NCBI GenBank assembly: GCA_002762705.1
Contig: PCVE01000108.1
Location: forward strand, 1-36,485
DNA length: 36,485 nucleotides
Source of the DNA: Candidatus Woesearchaeota archaeon CG11_big_fil_rev_8_21_14_0_20_43_8
GTDB lineage: Archaea > Nanobdellota > Nanobdellia > Woesearchaeales > CG08-08-20-14
Reading direction: 5' to 3'
Within the stretch, counting starts at the first letter, position 1. Each line of letters starts with the position of its first letter. Below are positions 1 to 7,746 of the stretch, piece by piece. Both the position numbers and the translations under genes were made by a program. A model generated the notes under the pieces. The model was not told where the DNA came from. It did no database searches and saw only the letters and a list, made by a program, of their open reading frames with translations.

Positions 1-398
1 TCATAGAAATCCGGCTTGTGGACATCGCAGTATTTGCATTTATCCATCTCTTCTCCTTTCCATTTCACATGGTCGCATTCGACAGCGACGATCACAAGAT
101 TCTCACGAGACACCTGATGCTCCTGAAGAAGCCCGATGATACATTTTATATCGCAGCCTTTTGCGACGATACCGACACGTTCACCCCGCAACCGGCCAAG
201 AAAACCAGGAAGGCTCATCACACAGTGCTCATCAAACATCAGTTGCTCGATCTTTTTCTTGAGGTCGGTATCTCCTGAAGAAATATATATGGGTCGCGCA
301 CCTACATGTTCATCATGGCAGTAGCCAAGAAACACATCTATCTTCTTCTTGGCGAATAGATCGCCTGCGATTCTTCCTATCTCTTCATTCATTCCCAT
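1..398 (-). CDS. FrhB/FdhB-type iron-sulfur flavoprotein subunit, partial (C-terminus cut by window edge)
   Basis: Reading the minus strand from an ATG at 398 (or the in-frame ATG at 392) gives an open frame of 132 codons running off the left edge. The visible part contains GIVAKGCDIKCIIGLLQEHQ, then an SRENLVIVAVEC stretch and a C-x2-C pair before HKPDFY. This is the pattern of the N-terminal half of F420-hydrogenase/formate-dehydrogenase beta-type subunits, which bind FAD and FeS clusters and move electrons between F420, NAD(P) or ferredoxin and a partner complex. It overlaps the 3' end of mvhD by 8-14 bases, so it is the last visible gene of the hdr operon and probably the electron-input or output module of the complex. 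Which carrier it uses cannot be read from this fragment. Confidence 0.8.
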   Translation of the reverse strand, partial: MGMNEEIGRIAGDLFAKKKIDVFLGYCHDEHVGARPIYISSGDTDLKKKIEQLMFDEHCVMSLPGFLGRLRGERVGIVAKGCDIKCIIGLLQEHQVSRENLVIVAVECDHVKWKGEEMDKCKYCDVHKPDFY

Positions 399-813
399 CT
401 TCAAATATAATATTTCGCCCGACGCGATTCACAGTGTCAAGCACATCTTCAACCACGCTTTTCCACTTGGCCGCTTCTGAAGCCGATACCCAGCTCATCT
501 GGATCCGCTCTTCTTCTATCCCCATGAATTCCGTAAGTGTCTTGAATGTGAACATACGCCGTCTGGCGCGCATGTTGCCTTCGCTGTAATGACAATCTCC
601 CGGATGGCAGCCTGAAATCAATACTCCATCTGCACCTTCATACAATGCTTTTATGGCAAAGCGCGGACTCACACGACCAGAACACGGCACTTTGATGACA
701 CGGACGTTCTCAGGATATTTTACTCTCGAAGTGCCTGCAAGATCTGCACCTGCATAAGAGCACCACTTGCATAAGATCGCAGCGATTACCAGATCATCAT
801 TTCTTTTTGCCAT
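385..813 (-). CDS. mvhD: MvhD/FlpD family [2Fe-2S] electron-transfer subunit
   Basis: This 142-residue protein matches the MvhD (delta subunit, FlpD) family along its length. An N-terminal CKWCSYAGADLAGTSR block is followed by KVPCSGRV and GCHPGDCHYSEGN, whose cysteines ligate the cluster. In methanogens MvhD passes electrons from the [NiFe] hydrogenase MvhAG, or from formate dehydrogenase, to HdrA. Its ATG lies inside the hdrA reading frame (17-base overlap), so the two are translationally coupled and surely work together. No MvhA or MvhG gene is in the window; the FrhB-like gene just downstream is the likelier partner. Cytoplasmic. Confidence 0.93.
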   Translation of the reverse strand: MAKRNDDLVIAAILCKWCSYAGADLAGTSRVKYPENVRVIKVPCSGRVSPRFAIKALYEGADGVLISGCHPGDCHYSEGNMRARRRMFTFKTLTEFMGIEEERIQMSWVSASEAAKWKSVVEDVLDTVNRVGRNIIFEDGNE

Positions 814-2803
814 TCGTTTTTATCCCTGCATCATTTTTTCGTATCCCTTTTCCAAGGGCTTCAATCTCGACAAAAACATCTTCGGCGCTGAAACCAGATA
901 CATCGATCGCAGGCACAGGACACACTGATGAACACACTCCGCAGCCAGTGCACTTGCTTTCTATCACCTGTGCGACTCTACGTATCTTCTTTGTGTTCGG
1001 ATCTTTATAATCAACCATCTCGATTGCGCCGAACGGGCATGCCATGAAACAGTTCTCGCATCCGCTGCACAGGAATTGATTCACATGCGCGATTGTAGGT
1101 TCCAGTTCAAGCGAAGAGTGATTCAATATCGACATCGCCCGTGACGCAGCAGCTGAACCGCTTGCGACAGCATCTGGGATATCTTTTGGTCCCTGGCATG
1201 TGCCTGCTATGAACACTCCTCGTGTCGCAGTCTCGACCGGCGCGAGTTTAGGATGCAGTTCATTGAGCCAGCCATGAGTGTCTTTTGATAGGTTCAAGAC
1301 CCGCGCGATCTTCCTTGTCGACTTCGCCGGCACAAGACCATTCGCAAGCACGACCATATCAGCGTCCACTTTCACCTGATTGCCAGTCAATGTATCGGTG
1401 CCGAACACATGCAGCTTGCCATCGCGATCGAAGATACGCGACACACGACCGCGCAGATACAATGCTCCGGTCTCATCCTGGACTCTTTTTACGAATTCTT
1501 CATAATTCTTTCCAAAGGATCTGATGTCGATATAAAAAACATAGATGTCTGTACCCGGATGATGCTCATTCAAAAGAAGCACATGCTTCGCTGTATACAT
1601 GCAGCAGACACGCGAGCAATATGGATATCCTTTCTTCTCATCACGCGACCCGACACATTTTATGAATACGACGCTCTTTGGCACTTTTCCATCGCTTGGC
1701 CGCAGCACTTTTCCGTCAGTAGGACCGCCTGCGACAAGCATCCTCTCAAACTGAAGCGATGTGATGACATCAGGGATCTTTCCATAGCCATATTCACCAT
1801 ATGCAGAATCATCAAATATCTCTGAACCAGTCGCGACGATAACGACACCGAATGTTCTCTTGAAGATCTCATCTTTCTGATTGTACCTGATGCACTTCTT
1901 CGGACAGACTTTTGCGCATGCTCCACATTTGATGCATTTGTCATTGTCGATGCGCGGCACTTTCGGGACTGCCTGAGGGAAATCGAAATAGATGGCTTTG
2001 CGCTTCACAAGGCCCTGATTAAATGTCGATTCCGTCTTCACAGGACATACTTTCTCGCATGCTCCGCAGCCGATGCATAGTTCCTCATCCACATAACGTG
2101 TTTTCTTCCTGATCTTCGCATTGAACTCACCGACGTGTCCATCCAGCTCTTCGACTTCAGAGAATGTCAGCAGCTCGATATTCTCATGATCCCTTGTCTG
2201 CACCATCTTAGGTGTCAGTATGCACATAGAACAATCAAGTGTCGGGAATGTCTTATCGAACATAGCCATCTTGCCGCCGATAGTTGGCTCTTTCTCGACC
2301 ATGGTCACTTTGAATCCCGCATCTGCGAGATCGAGCGCGGCCTGGATCCCAGCTATGCCGCCACCGATCACAAGTGCTCTTTTTGTGACTTTGACAGATC
2401 TTTTCTTAAGCGGTCTTCCGTGTGATACTTTCGCGACAGCCATCCTGACGATATCTATGGCTTTCTCAGTCGCTTTGTCGATATCATCATGCACCCATGA
2501 GACCTGCTCACGGATGTTCGCGATCTCGACAGAATAATAATTGAGACCGTTCTTCTCTGCAAGCCCCCGAAAAGTCTTTTCATGAAGATTAGGAGAACAT
2601 GATGCGACAACGATCTTTGTCAGGTTATGTTTTTTTATCATGTCAGTTATCAATCCCTGGCCTTCGCTTGAACACATGTACATGCTTGTGGTTGAATAGA
2701 GCACTCCAGGAAAATCCGCTGCGGCTTTCGCTACATCTTCGACACGTACTCTCCCTGCGATATTATTTCCGCAGTGGCAGACAAAAACTCCTATCCGCAG
2801 CAT
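797..2803 (-). CDS. hdrA: Heterodisulfide reductase subunit A (FAD/FeS flavoprotein)
   Basis: The 668-residue protein has the HdrA layout: an N-terminal VFVCHCGNNIAG segment, a CSPNLHEKTF stretch, an FAD-binding GGGIAG motif near residues 147-152 followed by EPTIGGKMA, a conserved DCSMC pair at 190-194, two 4Fe-4S ferredoxin motifs at about 243-253 and 290-300, a second flavin-domain block around KCVGSRD, and two more ferredoxin motifs starting near residues 579 and 618. In methanogens HdrA is the flavin-based electron-bifurcating core of HdrABC. The ATG at 2803 lies 2 bases after the hdrB stop codon. The length is normal and no cluster ligand appears to be missing. The physiological substrate in this archaeon is unknown; CoM-S-S-CoB use is not implied. 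Confidence 0.95.
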   Translation of the reverse strand: MLRIGVFVCHCGNNIAGRVRVEDVAKAAADFPGVLYSTTSMYMCSSEGQGLITDMIKKHNLTKIVVASCSPNLHEKTFRGLAEKNGLNYYSVEIANIREQVSWVHDDIDKATEKAIDIVRMAVAKVSHGRPLKKRSVKVTKRALVIGGGIAGIQAALDLADAGFKVTMVEKEPTIGGKMAMFDKTFPTLDCSMCILTPKMVQTRDHENIELLTFSEVEELDGHVGEFNAKIRKKTRYVDEELCIGCGACEKVCPVKTESTFNQGLVKRKAIYFDFPQAVPKVPRIDNDKCIKCGACAKVCPKKCIRYNQKDEIFKRTFGVVIVATGSEIFDDSAYGEYGYGKIPDVITSLQFERMLVAGGPTDGKVLRPSDGKVPKSVVFIKCVGSRDEKKGYPYCSRVCCMYTAKHVLLLNEHHPGTDIYVFYIDIRSFGKNYEEFVKRVQDETGALYLRGRVSRIFDRDGKLHVFGTDTLTGNQVKVDADMVVLANGLVPAKSTRKIARVLNLSKDTHGWLNELHPKLAPVETATRGVFIAGTCQGPKDIPDAVASGSAAASRAMSILNHSSLELEPTIAHVNQFLCSGCENCFMACPFGAIEMVDYKDPNTKKIRRVAQVIESKCTGCGVCSSVCPVPAIDVSGFSAEDVFVEIEALGKGIRKNDAGIKTNGKKK

Positions 2804-2805
2804 AT

Positions 2806-3702
2806 CTAGATCAACCTCTTTCTATCCAATAGTACTTGTGTATCGACAAAATGCGTATGCAGTCCAAGTTTTCTATGATCGATCCCAAGCGCGAGACCAA
2901 GCAATTGCGAGAAATAAAACACAGGCATATCCAGATCCATCCTGAGCTCTTTTCCGATCTCTTTTTGCTTCATATCAAGATTTGAATGGCATAACGGGCA
3001 GGCAACAACAACGCATTCAGCGCCTGATTTTTTAGCGTCTTCTAATATCTTGCTTGTAAGTTTCAATACAATCTCTGGTTTTGATGCAAAATACGAAGCC
3101 CCGCAGCATGTCACCTTATAATTCCAGTCGACTGTTTTCATGCCAAGGGTTTCGCAGAAATCATCCATCAGTTGCGGGTTTTCTGGTCTCTCATCAAACT
3201 CCATGACATCTTCTGGCCGTGTGAGAAGACAGCCATAATAGCATGCAGCTTTTAACCCGAGTTTTTTCTTAAGCAAGTTCTGCCACTTCTCGGGTTTTAT
3301 ATCTTTCATGAGCACTTCCAGCGGATGTCGGCATCTGATATTGCCATCATACCTATGCCCAGTTATTTTATACATCTCTTTTCTTATGTCTTCACGCTCG
3401 CATTCTTTATTCGTGACCTTGTGACGCTGAAAACACGCAGCGCATGGAATCGCTATCGTACCCATCCCCATTTCCTGTGTCTTTGCGAAATTGTGATAAG
3501 GAAGAGCGATGGCAAGATTTTTATCGGTCGCATGCGCGCTTGTGGCTCCACAGCAGATCCAGCTAGGGATTTCTATAAGTTCTATTCCAAGGGCAGAGAA
3601 ACTAAGTTCTATCGAGTCGCCGAATTCTTTGGTGGTCCCTTTTAGGGTGCATCCTGGGTAATACGCAATTTTTATTGTTTGATCTGTTTCATCTCTTGTC
3701 AT
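2806..3702 (-). CDS. hdrB: Heterodisulfide reductase subunit B (CCG-domain protein)
   Basis: This 298-residue protein carries two CCG (cysteine-rich) domains. The first begins YYPGCTLKG and includes WICCGAT and an IPCAACFQRH block. The second begins with CYYGCLLTRPEDV and includes TCCGASYFASKP and VACPLCHSN. In HdrB these bind the two noncubane [4Fe-4S] clusters that reduce a disulfide. The gene starts inside the 3' end of hdrC (14-base overlap) and ends 2 bases before hdrA. All expected cysteines look present, so a disulfide or related thiol substrate is plausible. The actual substrate cannot be read from sequence. Confidence 0.94.
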   Translation of the reverse strand: MTRDETDQTIKIAYYPGCTLKGTTKEFGDSIELSFSALGIELIEIPSWICCGATSAHATDKNLAIALPYHNFAKTQEMGMGTIAIPCAACFQRHKVTNKECEREDIRKEMYKITGHRYDGNIRCRHPLEVLMKDIKPEKWQNLLKKKLGLKAACYYGCLLTRPEDVMEFDERPENPQLMDDFCETLGMKTVDWNYKVTCCGASYFASKPEIVLKLTSKILEDAKKSGAECVVVACPLCHSNLDMKQKEIGKELRMDLDMPVFYFSQLLGLALGIDHRKLGLHTHFVDTQVLLDRKRLI

Positions 3703-4258
3703 TTTTCTCTACTGTGTTCTTGAATATCTTTTTCATGTCTTTTTTTGCAATGTTGCTTGGGATGAATTTGAGTTTTCCATGTACTAACATCTCAGGCGCC
3801 TTTGTTGTGTCTCTTAGTAGATGTCCTGAAAGCACATTATTCATGCCGACAAGCTCCACTTCAAAGAGCCGCCCATGTCGCCTGATATTATTTAGGAATA
3901 TCTCATTGAAAAGCGCGATATTTCTCTCGCTTCTGTCTTTTGGAGTCATCTTCTTCTTAATAGAGAATGATTTCAATCCATCCATTAGTTCGCTTATCTT
4001 CACTTTCCTTGGACATCTCGCAGAACATGTGCCGCATGCGACGCAGTTCCAATATGCGTTTGAGGAAAGGGCTTCATCTATGGCCCCTATCTGCACCAAA
4101 CGAATCATCCGTTGCGGAGGATTATCCATAAGATGAGCTACAGGACATCCGGCTGTACATTTGCCGCATTGATAGCATCCAGAGACATCAAGCCCATCGA
4201 TAAAACCTTCTATCTCCTTTATTTCGCTTTTCCTGTTTTTGCCAAGTACTTTTTCCAT
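3689..4258 (-). CDS. hdrC: Heterodisulfide reductase subunit C (4Fe-4S protein)
   Basis: The product is a 189-residue protein with two 4Fe-4S motifs, CYQCGKCTAGCP in the N-terminal third and CVACGTCSARCP about 35 residues later, followed by the KISELMDGLK helix typical of HdrC. It relays electrons between HdrA and HdrB. I chose the ATG at 4258 rather than the in-frame TTG at 4264, because a TATA box lies about 33 bases upstream and the ATG gives a nearly leaderless mRNA. This is the first gene of the operon in transcription order C-B-A-D. The C-terminus is lysine-rich and overlaps hdrB. Confidence 0.92.
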   Translation of the reverse strand: MEKVLGKNRKSEIKEIEGFIDGLDVSGCYQCGKCTAGCPVAHLMDNPPQRMIRLVQIGAIDEALSSNAYWNCVACGTCSARCPRKVKISELMDGLKSFSIKKKMTPKDRSERNIALFNEIFLNNIRRHGRLFEVELVGMNNVLSGHLLRDTTKAPEMLVHGKLKFIPSNIAKKDMKKIFKNTVEKNDKR

Positions 4259-4284
4259 CCCCAAGGGGAAAAATAGCTAATGTG

Positions 4285-4296
4285 CTATATATATTT
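4285..4296 (-). promoter_or_regulatory. TATA box of the hdr operon
   Basis: The minus strand reads AAATATATATAG here, centred about 33 bases upstream of the hdrC ATG at 4258. This is the usual archaeal spacing for transcription starting within a few bases of the start codon. It is the only good TATA-like element upstream of the five-gene redox operon. Confidence 0.6.
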
Positions 4297-4435
4297 GATG
4301 CATATGGTTTGATTTTTACTGACTATGCTTATCCGAATCTAAACTGATTATTCTTGCTTTTTTGTTTACTTTACAGTACTATCTTTTTGGATTTTGACAT
4401 TCTATCAAGCTAATTTTTTTTATCTTAGATAGAAA

Positions 4436-4448
4436 AACATATAATATA
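4436..4448 (+). promoter_or_regulatory. TATA box of the FKBP-DsbA gene
   Basis: CATATAATATAG lies about 50 bases before the start at 4495. It would place transcription start near 4468 and give a leader of about 25 bases that carries the GGAGGGTG ribosome-binding site at 4481-4488, 6 bases before the ATG. That site decides the start at 4495 over the in-frame GTG at 4486, which lies inside it. Confidence 0.5.
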
Positions 4449-4494
4449 GAATAAACTCAAAAGCATTTAATCACATTCATGGAGGGTGTTTATC

Positions 4495-6153
4495 ATGGCA
4501 AAATCAAAGAGAAAAGTCAAATCGAAAGCTAATCAGCGAAAATCATCAAAAACTAAACAAGAAAAGTCATCACATCCAAAATCAGATGATAAACCGACAA
4601 AGAGATTCTCAAACATGCGAAAATTCGTGATATTCTGTGTCTTTGTCGCTGTGATATTTCTTATATTTTTCCTTGGAAATGGGAAGCAGGGTCAGACCCC
4701 TGCAACAAATCTGGTCCCATCCGGAGAGATAACGGCAGGGGATACAGTTTCAGTCAAATATGTCGGTCGACTGATGAATGGCAGCATATTCGACACAAAT
4801 GATGAAGTGGCAGCAAAGAATGCCGGATTTGAGATACAACATACCGACCCGTTTGTATTTGAGATCGGAAGCGATATGGTCGTTCCGGGATTTGAAGATG
4901 CAGTGCTCAGCCTAAAGAATGGTGAAAGAAAGAAATTTGTCATCAAGGCAAGTGATGCCTATGGTATGCCGGATCCTACTTTGATAATGGATGTCCCAAG
5001 AACACAAGAGTTCTCCAGATTCCAGACCCTAAACAGGACCCAGAATATTCCGACTGATTTCTTCAAAGAATTATTCACCGTAGAACCAGAGATCGGAAAA
5101 GTGGTCTCAATCGAAAGCATGCCTTGGGAATATGAAGTCGTGGCTGTGAAAGCTGATGAAGTCAGCATAAAATCAAAACCAGTCCAGGGTCAGATTGTAG
5201 AGGTGCAAGGATCAGCATGGAACGCGACAGTCACAGCGATTGACGATAAGACAGTGACTTTAAGAGCAGATCCAGTCGATGGGACAACATTAGCGACACC
5301 TTTTGGCGACGCGAAACTCTCAATCACAAGCGACATGATCACGATAACGACAAACCCCGTTATCGGCGACGTAGTCACAACGATGTACTGGTCAGGTGTT
5401 GTGAATGCTATGAACAGCACATCGATAACCATAGATCTTAATCATCCACTGGCAGGAAAAGATCTTGAATTCGAGATTGAAGTGACAGATATTGAGAAAG
5501 CTGATTCGGCAGCGACAACAGAGACACTGGTTGCAGGGGCTACCGAAACAACGAAGACCAATAAGCCTAAAGTCCTCATGTTCGTCATGAGTTTCTGTCC
5601 ATATGGGCAGCAGATGATGGCTGTGATGAAGCCGGTATTTGAACTGTTTGGTGACAAAGTCGATATCGAACCGCATTTTGTCATCTATGGAAGCGCAAGC
5701 TACAAGGGAAAGGAGAGCAGCTATTGCATGGGTGATCTATGTTCGATGCATGGCTTATATGAACTCGAAGAAGACATACGTCAGGCCTGCATCTGGAACG
5801 ACGACCATAAAGCATATTGGGATTATTCTGAATGCATCAGCCAGAAATGTTCAAAAGCGAACCTTGACAGCTGCTGGAAATCTTGTGCTGATGATTTTGA
5901 CATAGATACTGCTGAAGTGGAGAAATGCCAAAAAGACGAAGGAAAGACCATGATGGGCCTTGAGAAGATGCTCAATTCCCAATATGGTGTGCAAGGATCA
6001 CCTACTGTCTTCATAAACGGTGAGACATTCAAGGGGCAGAGGACTCCTGAAGACATGAAGAAGGCGATCTGCAGCACGTTCGCAGATGTTCCATCCGAAT
6101 GCAGTCAGACACTCGGGACAGGAGCGACCACTGCTGCAGGAGATTGCGGTTAG
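4495..6153 (+). CDS. Membrane-anchored FKBP prolyl isomerase fused to a DsbA-like thioredoxin-fold domain
   Basis: The product is 552 residues. A Lys/Ser-rich cytoplasmic head (1-42) is followed by one membrane helix (about 43-61), then an FKBP domain (about 78-170) with DTVSVKYVGRL, GSIFD and VVPGFEDAVLSLKNGERK. Next come repeated SlyD-like IF modules (about 195-335) ending in LNHPLAGKDLEFEIEV. The C-terminal DsbA-like domain (about 358-540) has SFCPYGQQ at 367-374 and a probable cis-proline loop GSPTVF. The active site is CPYG, so the second catalytic cysteine is absent. The domain carries many other cysteines and the chain ends GDCG. The topology puts both enzymes outside the membrane, suggesting a folding factor that combines prolyl isomerisation with thiol chemistry. 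The gene is monocistronic and followed by T-rich DNA. Confidence 0.88.
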   Translation: MAKSKRKVKSKANQRKSSKTKQEKSSHPKSDDKPTKRFSNMRKFVIFCVFVAVIFLIFFLGNGKQGQTPATNLVPSGEITAGDTVSVKYVGRLMNGSIFDTNDEVAAKNAGFEIQHTDPFVFEIGSDMVVPGFEDAVLSLKNGERKKFVIKASDAYGMPDPTLIMDVPRTQEFSRFQTLNRTQNIPTDFFKELFTVEPEIGKVVSIESMPWEYEVVAVKADEVSIKSKPVQGQIVEVQGSAWNATVTAIDDKTVTLRADPVDGTTLATPFGDAKLSITSDMITITTNPVIGDVVTTMYWSGVVNAMNSTSITIDLNHPLAGKDLEFEIEVTDIEKADSAATTETLVAGATETTKTNKPKVLMFVMSFCPYGQQMMAVMKPVFELFGDKVDIEPHFVIYGSASYKGKESSYCMGDLCSMHGLYELEEDIRQACIWNDDHKAYWDYSECISQKCSKANLDSCWKSCADDFDIDTAEVEKCQKDEGKTMMGLEKMLNSQYGVQGSPTVFINGETFKGQRTPEDMKKAICSTFADVPSECSQTLGTGATTAAGDCG

Positions 6154-6176
6154 TTTTTTATTTTTTTGACTTTTTT
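6154..6176 (+). terminator. T-rich terminator after the FKBP-DsbA gene
   Basis: Three consecutive T-runs (6, 7 and 6 Ts) directly follow the stop codon and sit between two convergent genes. Such oligo-T tracts are the usual archaeal intrinsic terminators. No hairpin is visible. Confidence 0.55.
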
Positions 6177-6187
6177 GTTATCTTATT

Positions 6188-6913
6188 CTATTTTGTCGCA
6201 AGGAAATACATCGATGGCGATTCTTTTGTATAATGGCAGAGCCCTGCGCCATAATAATGATGCTTTGAGAATCCTGCCGCATCTAATGCATGACTGAATT
6301 CTTCTCTAGTGTACATGGCAAAGGTGTTTTCATCTGTAAGTCTGACAATAGTTTCCTTTTCCATATCATGTATGATGCATCTCTGCTTATGTGTCAAGAT
6401 CTTTCCGTCAAGCGTATTTGTCTCGTGCACAATGACTTGAAGATTGTCCTGCGTACATTCATGCATCCTGTCCTTGTATTCTTTCTCTGGCCAGTGGTTT
6501 GGGGCATTGAATACCAGTCGCCCGTATGGCCTCAAGGCTAGATACATGTGCCTCAATCCATCAACCAATCTGTCTTCATCCAGTAGATAATTGATGGCCT
6601 GACGGACCATGATCCCATCGAATTCATTGTCTGCTGAAAACTCACACATCGATGCACAGGTGAATTCAAGATCGTATTTTTCTAGTTTTTTTCTTGCCAC
6701 TGAAAGCATCCCTAGCTCTGCATCCATGCAGGTGATATTCCAAAATCCCTTCTTTAGCAAGTGCGCAGTCACTTCACCTGTCCCGCAGCACAGATCAAGC
6801 AGTCTCTCGTCTCGATTGAAAGAATATTGTGTTAGTTTGAGAAATGTGTCTGACTGCTGGAACCTATTGTATATCAGGTCATAATATTCCGGAAATTCGT
6901 CATAGCAACTCAT
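6188..6913 (-). CDS. Class I SAM-dependent methyltransferase
   Basis: This 241-residue protein has the SAM-binding motif LLDLCCGTGEVTAHLL (about residues 34-49), an acidic motif II (CMDAELGM) and a RQAINYLLDE segment, as in small-molecule methyltransferases of the class I fold. The start ATG overlaps the upstream stop by 4 bases (ATGA), so translation is coupled to the aldolase-like gene. It is the last gene of the CoaBC-containing operon. The substrate is unknown; the coupling suggests it methylates or tailors a product of the other enzymes in the operon. The two adjacent cysteines in motif I are somewhat unusual but tolerable. Confidence 0.82.
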   Translation of the reverse strand: MSCYDEFPEYYDLIYNRFQQSDTFLKLTQYSFNRDERLLDLCCGTGEVTAHLLKKGFWNITCMDAELGMLSVARKKLEKYDLEFTCASMCEFSADNEFDGIMVRQAINYLLDEDRLVDGLRHMYLALRPYGRLVFNAPNHWPEKEYKDRMHECTQDNLQVIVHETNTLDGKILTHKQRCIIHDMEKETIVRLTDENTFAMYTREEFSHALDAAGFSKHHYYGAGLCHYTKESPSMYFLATK

Positions 6914-7746
6914 TCTCCTGCACCCCTTATATGATTGAAGATATCTCCAATCCGGTTGCCAGGAACGACGATGCCATGATTTTTCAGCCGTACTGGTCCT
7001 GCTTCGCCCGCAAGTGTTTTCATTATCTCCTCGATGTCTTCTTTTGTTCCTGGAGAATAGTCGAATCTGGTTTCTTTCTCGAATGGCATATCGATATGCG
7101 AATGAAGGATATGGTTCAATTCAGGGAAATTTCTAAACATAACTGATGCCACATTCGCATTCAATGATGCCTTCTTTCCTTCGCTTGTGCAATAGATGAT
7201 TCTTTTTTTGTGGTCTACTTTGTCGACATGGACAATATCTCTTGTATCAATGTTCTTCTTATTGCTGCCTCTCGCTGTTATCAGGAAACTTTCGCTGCCT
7301 GTGCGTTCTGCATAGAAGCCGAATTGTTTTTCAGAACCCTCGTAATATAGAAGGAACAATCCTTTTTTTTCAAATAATCCAATATTTTGCTTGAATGAAT
7401 CAGTCATCAATGTCTCTATCGAGTCAACATCATTCTGTTCAGTGCGGTAATGGCGGTCTGATTTTCTTAATTCTATCAATCCAATTACCTGCTTTGGATC
7501 AACAAGTCTTCTGATTCCTTTTTCAGGCGTGATTGCAAAGATGCCATCAATCCCTTTCACAATAGTGAGGTTTGATTTATGTTCTATCCCTACCTTGTAT
7601 ATCTCATCGATATCAATCGATGCGAATGTTCCATGTCGTTCTAATACATAGGCATTGAACGTCCTATTTTCATCGGGACTTTGCCATCCATCATGCAAAT
7701 CAACTCCAGCAGGCATTCTTTGTTTCAGATAATCATATAATATCAT
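6910..7746 (-). CDS. Class II aldolase/adducin-like protein with an uncharacterised N-terminal region
   Basis: The product is 278 residues from the ATG at 7746, chosen because GGGGTGA precedes it by 5-6 bases and it overlaps the aminotransferase stop as ATGA. The C-terminal half resembles the class II aldolase/adducin fold: FLITARGSNKKNI, the metal-binding HSH of NHILHSHID, an SPGTKEDI segment and LKNHGIVVPGN with the third histidine. Family members cleave or dehydrate sugar phosphates using zinc. The first 150 or so residues match nothing I recognise. The gene lies between the aminotransferase and methyltransferase genes and is coupled to both. The substrate is unknown; methylthioribulose-phosphate dehydratase is one possible relative. 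Confidence 0.7.
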   Translation of the reverse strand: MILYDYLKQRMPAGVDLHDGWQSPDENRTFNAYVLERHGTFASIDIDEIYKVGIEHKSNLTIVKGIDGIFAITPEKGIRRLVDPKQVIGLIELRKSDRHYRTEQNDVDSIETLMTDSFKQNIGLFEKKGLFLLYYEGSEKQFGFYAERTGSESFLITARGSNKKNIDTRDIVHVDKVDHKKRIIYCTSEGKKASLNANVASVMFRNFPELNHILHSHIDMPFEKETRFDYSPGTKEDIEEIMKTLAGEAGPVRLKNHGIVVPGNRIGDIFNHIRGAGE

